64,000 bases of DNA from Pseudidiomarina tainanensis (GTDB lineage Bacteria > Pseudomonadota > Gammaproteobacteria > Enterobacterales > Alteromonadaceae): contig NZ_PIQJ01000001.1 in assembly GCF_004214835.1 (NCBI RefSeq), positions 186,001 through 250,000 on the forward strand, in the 5' to 3' direction. Both the position numbers and the translations under genes were made by a program. Under the pieces are notes generated by a model. It made no database searches. It was not told the origin of the DNA and worked only from the letters and a program-made list of their open reading frames with translations. Below are positions 16,801-25,438 of the stretch, piece by piece. Each line of letters starts with the position of its first letter. The stretch's first letter is position 1.

Positions 16801-18659
16801 TTATTCTCCTGAAGGTCGATAATATTACCGTTTGCAATTACCAGAGCAGGCGCTAACAAAGTATTGGTGTTTTGCAACGGATCTTGGGTCAGCAAATTAA
16901 AAGTGGCTGACTTCCCTGGCGCAATAGAACCTTGCTTTTTCTCTATTTGATATGCGATAGCATTCCCCTCGGTTAAGGCATGCAATATTTTTAAGTTATC
17001 CAAACCGGCGTGTTGCCAAGCATTTATTTCTTCGGCTACTGAATAGGCATGCAACGTCGCCGGGTTTCCGGCATCCGTACCGAATCCAAGTCTCACACCG
17101 GCGTTTGCCACGGTGAATAAGTTTGCTACCTGTATTTGTAGAATTCGCTCCGAAAACAAAGTTTCTAGCTGTGCCACAATTGATTGTTCTTGAGGCGTTA
17201 GACTTGAACGCTCCTTTTCACTGCTATCAACAAACGGGACATAACGCGTAAAAAGCTGAAACATTTGATCCGTAGCGGACAGGTTTTCATTGAGTTGTGC
17301 AAAAGAATCGATGATGTAATGATCACCAAACTGGCGTTCGAATTCAGAGAACGTGAGTTGCCTTTTAAATATATCGAGGTAGTGTTCATAAGCCGTTAGG
17401 GTGGGCATGTAAGTAACGTTTAATGTTTTAGCAAGCTCAATAAATTCATCATCTACCGGCGCAGTCATAACACCGTGGACTAAAATATCGGCACCAGCTC
17501 TAATCGCCGCCTTTGCATAATCTAAATCTTGAGCGTGCACGGCAATAATCTGCCCCAGCGATTTTGCTTCGTTAATAGCCGGAGAGAATAGCTTATCTAG
17601 CTGACTAGGGCTCAAACCTGCCTCGCTGGTAAATACAAATTTGCTGATCTTCGCACCAAACTGACGCTGCATTTTCACTGCGGCAATGGCTTCAGCTGAA
17701 GTTTCGGTGTTTAAAAAGGTTGGCCCTTGAGCACCATTGAGCGCTGGTACCGGCGTCGCGCTAATTAGCTCGCCAGCGCTTATAATCGATGGGCAATGCG
17801 ACTCACAGTTGAGTTGATTTCGAACGTGAAGACTTTTAGTCGGACCACCTAAATCTGCAATCGTCGTGATCCCAAGACTCACGTAATCTTCCAGCAGAGA
17901 GGGAAGCTGATCAATGAGCCAACTCTGATCGTCACCATAGCTATGAATATGGGTTGCACCAATCATATCCGGACGCGTAAATGCGCTACCGCTTTGCGAT
18001 AAGTGCACGTGTCCGTCCACGAGACCAGGAATGAGCCATGTTCCGCGACCATCAATGAGTTGTGCGCCGGCAGGAATTTCTTGGCTGGTTGGATTAACGG
18101 CTATAATGAGTTCATCTTTGACAATGACGGTTGCAGGATGCCAAGCGTTCGTACCAATTCGCTGTAACTTTCCGCCGTAGATAGCCTTCACTGAGTTATC
18201 TTCTCGAGTTAGCCGACAGAACTCTGAGTCAACAGCATACAATTTTATTTTATTTGTATGGTGCACCTCGACACATTGCACATTTTTATCGAACTTCTGC
18301 TTGCTAACGACGCTAAATTCGCCTTTCTTCTGATTGTAAAAGCGGTATCGGGTGGCTTGGTTTGAACCATCAGTCACTGCACTAATTACACTGCCGACTA
18401 GTGCGCCCGCGAGCATGCCAGAAATCATGTCTTCGGAGTCACCATCGATCTCAGTAAACAAGCCGAAACTTGCGCCGGTAACAGCTCCTTCGGGAATACT
18501 TGAATTTAATGTCACAGGTTCTTGCTGAAGTAAGATGGCGTGGTATCGTTGATTAGCCTGATTTAGGTTGGTTCGCTCAAATCCCGAGCTGGAACATGCT
18601 GTAAGAGCGGCTATAAAGCTAAAACCTATGAATGATTGAGCGAGTGCGTTTAATTTCAT
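16797..18659 (-). CDS. Lipoprotein amidohydrolase with an N-terminal glycine-zipper-like segment
   Basis: A 620-residue protein. It starts MKLNALAQSFIGFSFIAALTACSS (lipobox LTAC), chosen because GAGGAA lies six bases before ATG 18659. Residues ~50-95 contain SGMLAGALVGSVISAVTDG, a glycine-zipper-like hydrophobic helix rarely attached to this enzyme class. The rest is an imidazolonepropionase/prolidase-like amidohydrolase: PGLVDGHVHLSQ, a carboxylated-Lys strand ISKFVFTSEAG, IAVHAQD, ILVHGVM and GFGTDAGNP supply the binuclear metal ligands. C-terminal SIAPGKSATFNLL is the usual closing beta-sandwich. First gene of an overlapping four-gene operon, 90 bases downstream of the CadC-like regulator. 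Probably acts on peptides or N-acyl compounds, which is an inference from the family. Confidence 0.8.
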   Translation of the reverse strand: MKLNALAQSFIGFSFIAALTACSSSGFERTNLNQANQRYHAILLQQEPVTLNSSIPEGAVTGASFGLFTEIDGDSEDMISGMLAGALVGSVISAVTDGSNQATRYRFYNQKKGEFSVVSKQKFDKNVQCVEVHHTNKIKLYAVDSEFCRLTREDNSVKAIYGGKLQRIGTNAWHPATVIVKDELIIAVNPTSQEIPAGAQLIDGRGTWLIPGLVDGHVHLSQSGSAFTRPDMIGATHIHSYGDDQSWLIDQLPSLLEDYVSLGITTIADLGGPTKSLHVRNQLNCESHCPSIISAGELISATPVPALNGAQGPTFLNTETSAEAIAAVKMQRQFGAKISKFVFTSEAGLSPSQLDKLFSPAINEAKSLGQIIAVHAQDLDYAKAAIRAGADILVHGVMTAPVDDEFIELAKTLNVTYMPTLTAYEHYLDIFKRQLTFSEFERQFGDHYIIDSFAQLNENLSATDQMFQLFTRYVPFVDSSEKERSSLTPQEQSIVAQLETLFSERILQIQVANLFTVANAGVRLGFGTDAGNPATLHAYSVAEEINAWQHAGLDNLKILHALTEGNAIAYQIEKKQGSIAPGKSATFNLLTQDPLQNTNTLLAPALVIANGNIIDLQENK

Positions 18660-18715
18660 GTTTAATTCCTCTGTTCGTTGTTTGAACAGCATGGCAAAAC
18701 ACGAAATATAAGGCT

Positions 18716-18739
18716 TAGAATTCTTTTATAAGAATTCTA
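18716..18739. promoter_or_regulatory. Perfect 10-bp inverted repeat between the CadC-like regulator and the hydrolase operon
   Basis: TAGAATTCTT (18716-18725) and AAGAATTCTA (18730-18739) are exact inverses with TTAT between them; each arm contains the palindrome AGAATTCT. It lies 57 bases upstream of the amidohydrolase start and 12 bases after the regulator stop. AT-rich and without a T-run, it looks more like an operator than a terminator. Confidence 0.5.
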
Positions 18740-18751
18740 TAATCTGTAACA

Positions 18752-20257
18752 CTATGTTTTTATAAGTTTAATTTTATAACCTTCAATAATCTTCCTGACG
18801 ACCTCAAGGTCTCGTTCTCGTACAATTTTCTCAGCAAGCTCCAATTCAGCTTTCGCCTTAGTGGTGTGTCCTTGCGCTAGGTAAAAATCAATATAATCGA
18901 GGTGGCCTTGTATAATACCGAGCGGGCAGTTTAGTAATTGTTGATAACGAAGAGATTCTGCAAATAAAGGCTCTGCTTCAGAAAAGCGTTGTTGCTTGAT
19001 GAGGATTTGGCCTTGCATCGCTTTAGTATAAGCATGGTAAAGCCAGTCTTGTTGTTCTTCAGCAACAGATTGTGCAGCACTTAGGAAGTGACTCGCTGCA
19101 GGTAAGTTTGTTTTCATGAGCGCCACACCTTTCAAATAAAGTAAGCGACCGCGCAAGGTTTGCTGTGGTGATTTATTAAGCGTTGCTAGGCCTGATTCAA
19201 TATGAGGCAAAGCAGACTCTATATTGCCTAACTGTAAGTGGCTACGGGCTAATAGAAAGCGTTGCATCGGCTCATCAGGGTGCTCAACAATAGCGCTTTC
19301 AAGAAAAGGAATTGCCGACTGTATTTCACCTTGTGAAAGCAACGTCATCGCTCGGTGAGTTAAGGTTGTGGTTAAGGCAGAGACAGTTCCGCGGTGTGGG
19401 CGAGGCAGCTCACCGAATAGTTGCAGCATTAATGCTTCGGCGTAATCATTGACAACCTGTTCAATCGTACTGCCGTGAAGCACGCCGTGCTGTTGTGAAC
19501 CACCTCGCTGCCACACAGTAAAAAGTAAAGAATACTCTCCGGGCACACCATTTAATTTACTACTGACAATTTGCGTTGCTCCAGATACGGCGAAATAGTC
19601 GGTCGGTTGTTCAGTTTGTTTTCTATCCATGATATCCAGCACATCACTAGCCTGGAATATCGTGCGATTACTCTCTGTTGGAAGCCTTTCGAGTACTGAC
19701 TGTAAGGCGCCAAAACCAAGACCATGGTCGTTATTGGTGAGTGCGGTTGTATCAGTTGGCAATACCATCAATGCTTGATGATCGGTAATGTTGAAGCGTG
19801 GATCACTCTGACTCCATCGCTTCAATCTGCCATTATCGATAAACGTATACCAACCAACTGCCACTAAACCGATTAACAAAACAACAAGAAACGACATCAA
19901 AAGCCCATGTGGCTTGCGATGTTTAATCAACTGCTCTGGATTTTTGCTTTGGCTCGATGCATGTAAGACAACGGGTAATACCCAGCGATAACCTCTACGC
20001 GGGTATGTTTGAATCACAACAGATGGTTCGAATTTGCGACGAATTTCGTTAATGGATTGGAATACCGCTTGCTCTTCCACAAAACTATTTTCCCAAATTG
20101 CATCCATGATTTGCTCTTTGGAGCAAACTTCTTGTGCACGCTCGGCTAAGAACTTTGCAACAGCGTAGGTTTTGGGACGCAACTCAATGTGTACATCCCT
20201 GAATAGCAATGTTCCTGTAGCGTCATCAAAATAGACTGGCTCTGCATTTTCAGGCAT
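18752..20257 (-). CDS. ToxR/CadC-type membrane transcriptional regulator with TPR-like periplasmic domain
   Basis: A 501-residue protein. Residues 1-105 form an OmpR/PhoB-type winged helix (FRDVHIELRPKTYAVAKFLA, EQAVFQSINEIRRKFEP, YPRRGYRWVLPV). A single transmembrane helix lies at about 123-146 (LLMSFLVVLLIGLVAVGWYTF). The long periplasmic part carries several TPR-like repeats from about 300 to 490 (for example FLLARSHLQLGNIESALPHI and AMQGQILIKQQRFSEAEPLF). This is the CadC/ToxR layout in which a periplasmic sensor drives DNA binding at the membrane. GGAAG precedes the ATG. Placed just upstream of the hydrolase operon on the same strand, it is the obvious candidate activator, perhaps through the 18716 palindrome. 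The signal sensed is unknown. Confidence 0.82.
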   Translation of the reverse strand: MPENAEPVYFDDATGTLLFRDVHIELRPKTYAVAKFLAERAQEVCSKEQIMDAIWENSFVEEQAVFQSINEIRRKFEPSVVIQTYPRRGYRWVLPVVLHASSQSKNPEQLIKHRKPHGLLMSFLVVLLIGLVAVGWYTFIDNGRLKRWSQSDPRFNITDHQALMVLPTDTTALTNNDHGLGFGALQSVLERLPTESNRTIFQASDVLDIMDRKQTEQPTDYFAVSGATQIVSSKLNGVPGEYSLLFTVWQRGGSQQHGVLHGSTIEQVVNDYAEALMLQLFGELPRPHRGTVSALTTTLTHRAMTLLSQGEIQSAIPFLESAIVEHPDEPMQRFLLARSHLQLGNIESALPHIESGLATLNKSPQQTLRGRLLYLKGVALMKTNLPAASHFLSAAQSVAEEQQDWLYHAYTKAMQGQILIKQQRFSEAEPLFAESLRYQQLLNCPLGIIQGHLDYIDFYLAQGHTTKAKAELELAEKIVRERDLEVVRKIIEGYKIKLIKT

Positions 20258-20341
20258 CTAACCGGCTTCCTTTCTTTTGGGATGAACTCTTTAAAATACT
20301 TGGAGTCTTTAAATTCACGAATTCAATCGAGTATATAAAAA

Positions 20342-21127
20342 ATGTTACTTAAAAAGCCTCTTTTACTGATCGGCAGTTTATTGCTATCGGCATCTGTTTC
20401 AATTGATGCTTCTGAGCCAGATGTTCGTGCCTTTCAGCAACAACTTGAGCAAAGCTTATTCGAATTGCCGGCATTACCCGATAAGACGCTGCAGGTTACT
20501 CTTAATGCTAGTTTTGAAGCACTCAACTTACGTCATGATAAACGCGAGTTCGGTCAACTTACCACTTTCGTGCGAACGAACGCTGACGGCCTAGAAGTCA
20601 TTTACCCGGCCACCTTAATCAACCTTTTAAATAAAGGCCGCAGTAATGAAACATCATCAGAAACTGCATTTGCGATGGAGTATTTTGATGTCGCCGAATT
20701 GGTTGATCTATTCCATCCACGTGATGCCATTATTGAGCGCATCCGTACCGGCACTCTTGTTCGCGTTGTGTCAATACCAGAGCAAAAACAGCTTCGATTT
20801 GAATACGCTTTACCTCTTGAAGCACTGATTGATGATGAAGAACTTCGCGGTTACGTTAATGAATTTGAAGCAAACTATCATTTGACCGTTACCGATGACC
20901 TTCATCCAATTAAAGCAGAGCTCAATTTTTATGGTGATGGCAGCGCCTACTTCTTTTTCGATGTAAATGCTGCCGGTAAAAGTATAGAGCACTACGCACA
21001 GCATGATGGCTATTTATTTGTAACTGAAAGCAAGTCTAGCCAAGATTTTGAATCCACTTTTAGCGAGCGTCGCTTCAGCACCTCTTTTGTAGCTAGCCAA
21101 ATATCAGATAATTCAAATGCCGAATAA
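20342..21127 (+). CDS. Secreted protein of unknown function
   Basis: A 261-residue protein with a signal peptide (MLLKKPLLLIGSLLLSASVSIDAS) and no recognised domain. The mature part is acidic with alternating strands (QLRFEYALPLEALIDDEEL, YHLTVTDDLHPIKAELNFYG, SAYFFFDVNAAG), suggesting a beta-rich outer or periplasmic protein. It is divergent from the CadC-like regulator, 84 bases apart, so the regulator may control it too. GAATTC occurs in the intergenic region as in the 18716 repeat. There is no good ribosome binding site before the ATG (an A/T-rich TATATAAAAA precedes it). The 3' end overlaps the convergent amidohydrolase gene by 35 bases. Function unknown. Confidence 0.6.
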   Translation: MLLKKPLLLIGSLLLSASVSIDASEPDVRAFQQQLEQSLFELPALPDKTLQVTLNASFEALNLRHDKREFGQLTTFVRTNADGLEVIYPATLINLLNKGRSNETSSETAFAMEYFDVAELVDLFHPRDAIIERIRTGTLVRVVSIPEQKQLRFEYALPLEALIDDEELRGYVNEFEANYHLTVTDDLHPIKAELNFYGDGSAYFFFDVNAAGKSIEHYAQHDGYLFVTESKSSQDFESTFSERRFSTSFVASQISDNSNAE

Positions 21128-22535
21128 CACTCAACAGCCAGTTTGAATGCTGATGAGCCTCAGCATGCAGTTGATTGAGGTCTTCGCTGCTAAAAACACG
21201 ACCTTGTTGTATCACCATGAGGGGATTACGCAAGGTATGTATTGTGCTAACTGGGTTTTCGTTTAAAACCACTAAATCAGCCTGAAAGCCCACCGCAATG
21301 CGCCCAAGTTGTTGATCCATATCTATGCTTTGCGCAGCATTGACCGTTGCTGCAGTCAGTACCGCATAGGGTGGAATACCAGCTGCAACCATCAATTCTA
21401 TCTCATCGATTGTGGCTGGTCCCGGTAGCCCAGTTAATGCGCCTGCATCTGAACCCAGTACAAGTTTAACGCCGCGCTCGTGCATGAGGCGGGTTAGGTG
21501 ATGTAGGTAGGCATCAACCTCTCGATTGTATGTTGCCAGTTCTGGCGATGCATTTAGCCAACGTTTAAACGATGTTTGCTCATAGATGAAGCGGGCGAAA
21601 GGAGTGATTGCCGCTTGATCAATTCGCTGTAAATAGTCAGCTTTTTTATTGCTTAACTGCGTTAACTCATGATTCACAGCTAAAGTTGGAACCAAAGCGA
21701 CATCGTGTTCGACAAAAAATTGCGCTGCTGACTCGGCTTTCGAGTCGTCAAAAGTTTGCCCTAAAAAGCCATCGTAGATCTCTTCGCTATGCTCAAAGGT
21801 ACGCAGTGCGCCATGCTTTTTAAGATTTTTATGCATCAAATCATACGAAGGGTGTCCTGCTACCATGACACCAAGCGTGTTCGCTTCGGCTAAAATCGCA
21901 CTGTAAGTTTCTGCATGTAGACCTTCGTAGACTTTTATAAAATCATAGCCTTCGGCAATATAATCGCGCACAGCCTGACGCGCTAAATCAGGGTTGTTTA
22001 CTCGGAAGTGAGCGAGTGGATCGCCTTGTTCAATGCTATTAAAAATAGGGCTCGACACCACCAATCGGCTGCCAAACCATTCACCAGATTCGAGTTCATG
22101 ACGCCATTTTATATGGTAAGGAAAGCCGCCCATGTTACGCACGGTAGTGACCCCTGCGGCTAACGCTGACTTGGCATAACTACGATCTAATACATGCACA
22201 TGTGCATCGATTAGACCCGGCATGACGTAGGCTTGTTTGCCATCAATGACCGTGAGTTCACTCTCAGCTACTTGCGCTATGGGGCTTATCTCTGTAATGA
22301 CGCCATTACGCACAACAATCGTGTGAGCTGGAAGCACTTTCTGCCCACCCATCGGTAGTATGTTTACGTTGTTAAGGATAAAGCTTTGGGGTCTTTCAAG
22401 AGTTAACTCAGTCTCGCCGCGTTCGAGGTCTTGATAGAGCCATAGCAGCGCTGCGATTGAAAAAAATGTGAGTAGTAGTATCGCAGTGCCGCGCAGACAC
22501 CTCTGTGGAAAGGTTCTCAATTTGCTAGTTTTCAT
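21093..22535 (-). CDS. Membrane-anchored or secreted amidohydrolase
   Basis: A 480-residue protein from ATG 22535 (MKTSKLRTFPQRCLRG), with a GGAG nine bases upstream; the longer open frame adds a non-homologous 19 residues. A hydrophobic helix (GTAILLLTFFSIAALLWLY) follows, either uncleaved anchor or signal. The catalytic part is imidazolonepropionase-like: PGLIDAHVHVLD, FIKVYEG (carboxylated Lys), VAGHPSYDLM, FEHSEEIYDG and LVLGSDAGALTG hold the metal ligands, and GRIAVGFQADLVVL is the closing motif. It shares its type with the enzymes at 16797 and 44739. Its 3' end overlaps the 20342 gene tail-to-tail. Substrate unknown, perhaps N-acyl amino acids or dipeptides. Confidence 0.82.
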   Translation of the reverse strand: MKTSKLRTFPQRCLRGTAILLLTFFSIAALLWLYQDLERGETELTLERPQSFILNNVNILPMGGQKVLPAHTIVVRNGVITEISPIAQVAESELTVIDGKQAYVMPGLIDAHVHVLDRSYAKSALAAGVTTVRNMGGFPYHIKWRHELESGEWFGSRLVVSSPIFNSIEQGDPLAHFRVNNPDLARQAVRDYIAEGYDFIKVYEGLHAETYSAILAEANTLGVMVAGHPSYDLMHKNLKKHGALRTFEHSEEIYDGFLGQTFDDSKAESAAQFFVEHDVALVPTLAVNHELTQLSNKKADYLQRIDQAAITPFARFIYEQTSFKRWLNASPELATYNREVDAYLHHLTRLMHERGVKLVLGSDAGALTGLPGPATIDEIELMVAAGIPPYAVLTAATVNAAQSIDMDQQLGRIAVGFQADLVVLNENPVSTIHTLRNPLMVIQQGRVFSSEDLNQLHAEAHQHSNWLLSVIRHLNYLIFG

Positions 22536-22605
22536 ATGGGTAGACTCCAAGCACGGTTGTTTGTGCCAGTAGCCTAGTTTGTGAGCGGCCAAGTGGCGAC
22601 CAGAA

Positions 22606-23640
22606 TCAAGATTCTAGACTTTTTAAGTAGCGACTGGGCGGCATTCCCGTCTGCTTTTTGAATACCGCATTGAAAGAGGACTTGGAACTAAAACCAGCGT
22701 CAAGCGCGATATCCAGCAGTGATTTTTGTGGTTGCGATTGAGCCATCTCAACCACTTGCGCAATGCGTAATTGGTTGATGTAGTCGGCAAAGCTTGTTTG
22801 TCCGCCTTGATTGATCGCCCACGAGATATCTTTGGCATTGAGGCCTGTGAGTGAAGCGATATCTTGAAGAGCTAGGCGCGGCCTGAGAAAGAGCCCTTCA
22901 CGTTTGACTAAGCCATCAATTTCGTTGAAGAGGCTAAGAGCCTGTTCATTCGAAGCTTGCGAGTTAGCTTTTTCAGCTTCCTCGAACTCCTGCAAATCAT
23001 CGAAAATTTCAGGTTGCCGAACAATCCCAACCAGAAAACCGGCGAGCAATAAAAGCAGAATGACTTGGTCGATGAAATACCATTGATTGCGCAAATCGAA
23101 GGGAAGAAAGGATTGCAGGTTGGCGCGGATGATCTCAATGACAATTAATCCCATCAAAGTGAAAAGAAGCCACATCAACCAGCGCAGTTGCAGGCGTTCG
23201 GTGTCAGCTCTGCGTTCTTTAATGGCGCGCTCGTAGCGCAACAGAAGCACGAGTGACCGTTTCAGGTAAATAAGTTGACTCAATGCGCCTAATGCGAGAA
23301 CCCAACCGATGTAGGATGCGAAAAACAGCGCAATAAATGCCGGCACAAAATGCACTGCATCGCGCCAGACAAGCGGCTGTTCAGGTCGCACCAAGATCCT
23401 GACAAAGAGATATAAACTGGGTCCACCGGCAAGGCTCATAGCTGGCGTAACGAGCACTGGAACAAATCGCAGTTCTTCTAAAAAATTAAAAAGCACAGCC
23501 AATGCCTGCACCGAAAATGCCAAAACCAACCCGACATAGCGACGTTGTCCACATAGCATAGCGATTGCCAAAATACTCACAAACAACATGAGTAATTGAA
23601 CAATATTCACCGGCATTAATTCGATAGGTGCAAGCATCAT
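22606..23640 (-). CDS. AraC-family regulator with N-terminal membrane domain
   Basis: A 344-residue protein. Residues 1-210 contain about seven hydrophobic helices, and residues ~235-340 form an AraC-type double helix-turn-helix ending LLDIALDAGFSSKSSFNAVFKKQTGMPPSRYLKS, all the conserved features of the second HTH. Membrane-embedded AraC regulators are common in Alteromonadales and Idiomarinaceae and are often next to amidohydrolases or peptidases, as here (22535 gene on the same strand, 70 bases downstream). It may respond to a membrane or periplasmic signal and control the neighbouring amidohydrolase. Target and signal are inferred from context. Confidence 0.85.
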   Translation of the reverse strand: MMLAPIELMPVNIVQLLMLFVSILAIAMLCGQRRYVGLVLAFSVQALAVLFNFLEELRFVPVLVTPAMSLAGGPSLYLFVRILVRPEQPLVWRDAVHFVPAFIALFFASYIGWVLALGALSQLIYLKRSLVLLLRYERAIKERRADTERLQLRWLMWLLFTLMGLIVIEIIRANLQSFLPFDLRNQWYFIDQVILLLLLAGFLVGIVRQPEIFDDLQEFEEAEKANSQASNEQALSLFNEIDGLVKREGLFLRPRLALQDIASLTGLNAKDISWAINQGGQTSFADYINQLRIAQVVEMAQSQPQKSLLDIALDAGFSSKSSFNAVFKKQTGMPPSRYLKSLES

Positions 23641-23659
23641 GACAGTGGTTTAAGTCAAA

Positions 23660-23869
23660 TTAGGTTTCATCAAACCAAAATACATCAATAAGGCTTTTGT
23701 TGAAAACTTTGGCAATGCGAAAGGCAGTTTCCAAAGATGGTGAATAGCGACGTTGTTCAATCGCCGCTATCGTTTGACGCGTCACACCAACGCGCTCGCC
23801 CAGCTCAGCTTGAGTCATATCACCGCTTTCTGCGCGTAATTCACGTACGCAGTTACCGATAGGCAGCAT
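23660..23869 (-). CDS. Small XRE-type transcriptional regulator (YozG-like)
   Basis: 69 residues, nearly all helix-turn-helix: NCVRELRAESGDMTQAELGE, then RVGVTRQTIAAIEQRRYSPS and VFNKSLIDVFWFDE. It starts two bases after the stop of the membrane-protein gene at 23872, giving the same membrane-protein/XRE couple as at 6870-7560. The likely targets are the AT-rich near-palindromes at 24306-24367 upstream of the couple. The AraC-type gene follows 20 bases downstream on the same strand, so the three may share an mRNA. Confidence 0.85.
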   Translation of the reverse strand: MLPIGNCVRELRAESGDMTQAELGERVGVTRQTIAAIEQRRYSPSLETAFRIAKVFNKSLIDVFWFDET

Positions 23870-23871
23870 GA

Positions 23872-24291
23872 TTAATAACCTCTTCGGAAACTTACAATTT
23901 GCACAGCATATTCGGTGATTTGTGCCACCACTAAACTCAGTAAACAGCTATAAAAGAGAAGATTGCCGTCGTTTAGGAAGAGAAAGTGTAGTAGCGACGT
24001 GACAACGCCAACTGCTAATACACCGCCCGCCACAGCTTGTCCCCGACGAATGAACACTTGCTCTCTCTCATCGGCTTTTTGCCCAGCCTGTTGACGATTG
24101 GCGATTGCCAGCACGATTTGGCCGATTACACTTAAAATAATTAGCGTAACCGTAAGTTTAATAAATATCGGTAGTACCGCAGGAACCTGCTGAAGTTCCA
24201 TATATGTTTGCACGACCGCATACGACATATAAAGCCCAACTATCAAGGTTGCAATCAACATTAGCCAGGCTGATTTTTCTTTGAAAGCCAT
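23872..24291 (-). CDS. Small four-helix membrane protein paired with an XRE regulator
   Basis: 139 residues from ATG 24291 (MAFKEKSAWLMLIATLI), with a GTG six bases upstream as an alternative start. Four transmembrane segments lie at about 9-27, 40-62, 85-105 and 110-130. Between helices 2 and 3 is AGQKADEREQVFIRRGQ; the DERE-type motif is characteristic of DUF2178-like small membrane proteins that accompany XRE regulators. No catalytic residues are apparent. It is equivalent in layout, though not obviously in sequence, to the 6870 protein. Its role may be to modulate the regulator, which is a guess from the constant pairing. Confidence 0.7.
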   Translation of the reverse strand: MAFKEKSAWLMLIATLIVGLYMSYAVVQTYMELQQVPAVLPIFIKLTVTLIILSVIGQIVLAIANRQQAGQKADEREQVFIRRGQAVAGGVLAVGVVTSLLHFLFLNDGNLLFYSCLLSLVVAQITEYAVQIVSFRRGY

Positions 24292-24305
24292 GTGCACTTC
24301 ACCAA

Positions 24306-24367
24306 GTTAAAAATAATTAACATGGTGAGTTTATAGGCGGAGTGCCTTCATGTCAAAAATTTTTAAC
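24306..24367. promoter_or_regulatory. Two similar AT-rich palindromes upstream of the membrane/XRE pair
   Basis: GTTAAAAATAATTAAC (24306-24321) and GTCAAAAATTTTTAAC (24352-24367) are each nearly self-complementary and match each other at 13 of 16 positions. Their centres are 46 bases apart. The nearer ends 15 bases upstream of the 24291 start. They resemble paired operators for the XRE regulator of this operon; AT-richness makes chance a real alternative. Confidence 0.35.
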
Positions 24368-24372
24368 AAAAG

Positions 24373-25326
24373 TCATTTCCCAAGCCAATTTAAAATAATC
24401 GCACTGCTTTCATTGCCAACAACCGCCATGCTTGGATGATTCCTATTGGGTAGATTTTTGACAGTTACTTGCTCGCCCCTTAGATCGGCAAACGAAGTGT
24501 AAGGCGACACTTCATCAGCCGATGACGTCAAAATCAATATCGGTATCGGCAGCGATGAAAGCATTGGCATAATATTGGTATCAGAGGGGGTCAAGTTGAC
24601 CTCGGATAACGCTGATGAAGCTCCTTCGAGAATAGCTTCGTCGCCAATTAGACCAGCAAGGAATGGATAATTTGAGTTCGAGTAACGGTATACGGCCTCG
24701 CTAAAATTGAGCATGGGTGCCTGCAATATAAGTCCATGAACATCATCCCGCATGCTCGCAATTCGAGTAGCCGTAACCGCGCCCATTGAGTTACCAAGTA
24801 AATAGAGGTTTCGTTGGGGAACATGCTCTTTGGCAATGATTTCATTAATCACATAGCTATCGATGACACCAAAAGTCTTCTTCCCAGAAGAGTCACCATG
24901 CCCGAGCAAATCGGGAACGATAACGTTGAATCCTAAGAAGCGAAAGTAGAGCGCTGTATTTACCATGAACTCTTTTGAGGCGCGAAAACCGTGCATCAAC
25001 ACAATCGTACTTGGCGCGTAAACGGGCAGACTATCTCGTGTGATAGATAACTCAACAGCGGTTATGGAGTGCGCTGATGAAAGTTCAGTTTGGTATTGCA
25101 AACGCCGACTTGTGAGCGGCTCCCCGATAAAATACTGGGTACAACGGCCTTCGTTCGCGGAGCAATGTTCACGCGTAGTAAAGCCGAGTTCGGCAATATG
25201 TTCGTAAGAACCGATACTGTCATAATCGAAACTATCTGCTGATTGCAAATAAGTCGAAACGATTGACGCACACCCAGTCAAAATCAAACTGGCAAGCAAT
25301 AGACTAATATAGCGTACAAAGTTCAA
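24373..25326 (-). CDS. Lipoprotein alpha/beta hydrolase
   Basis: About 317 residues. Reading from TTG 25326, five bases after GGAGAA, gives MNFVRYISLLLASLILTGCAS, a clean lipoprotein signal (lipobox LTGC). The frame is open nine codons further up but that extension lacks a ribosome binding site. The alpha/beta hydrolase domain has VLMHGFRASKEFMVN (oxyanion), LLGNSMGAVTATR with the nucleophilic Ser (near 180), Asp in LTSSADEVSP and His in NRNHPSM. The enzyme is probably tethered to the inner or outer membrane and cleaves esters or peptides. It is transcribed alone, and no T-run terminator is visible. Confidence 0.78.
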   Translation of the reverse strand: MNFVRYISLLLASLILTGCASIVSTYLQSADSFDYDSIGSYEHIAELGFTTREHCSANEGRCTQYFIGEPLTSRRLQYQTELSSAHSITAVELSITRDSLPVYAPSTIVLMHGFRASKEFMVNTALYFRFLGFNVIVPDLLGHGDSSGKKTFGVIDSYVINEIIAKEHVPQRNLYLLGNSMGAVTATRIASMRDDVHGLILQAPMLNFSEAVYRYSNSNYPFLAGLIGDEAILEGASSALSEVNLTPSDTNIMPMLSSLPIPILILTSSADEVSPYTSFADLRGEQVTVKNLPNRNHPSMAVVGNESSAIILNWLGK

Positions 25327-25438
25327 AAGAGTTCTCCGTGAAATCACGATCAAACTATTGCTCTGATACTCAAGTAGAGCCTAATTTGTCGAATTGTTCT
25401 ATTACTTGGTCTAAGTTCCCAGAACAACGGCTGGTACA

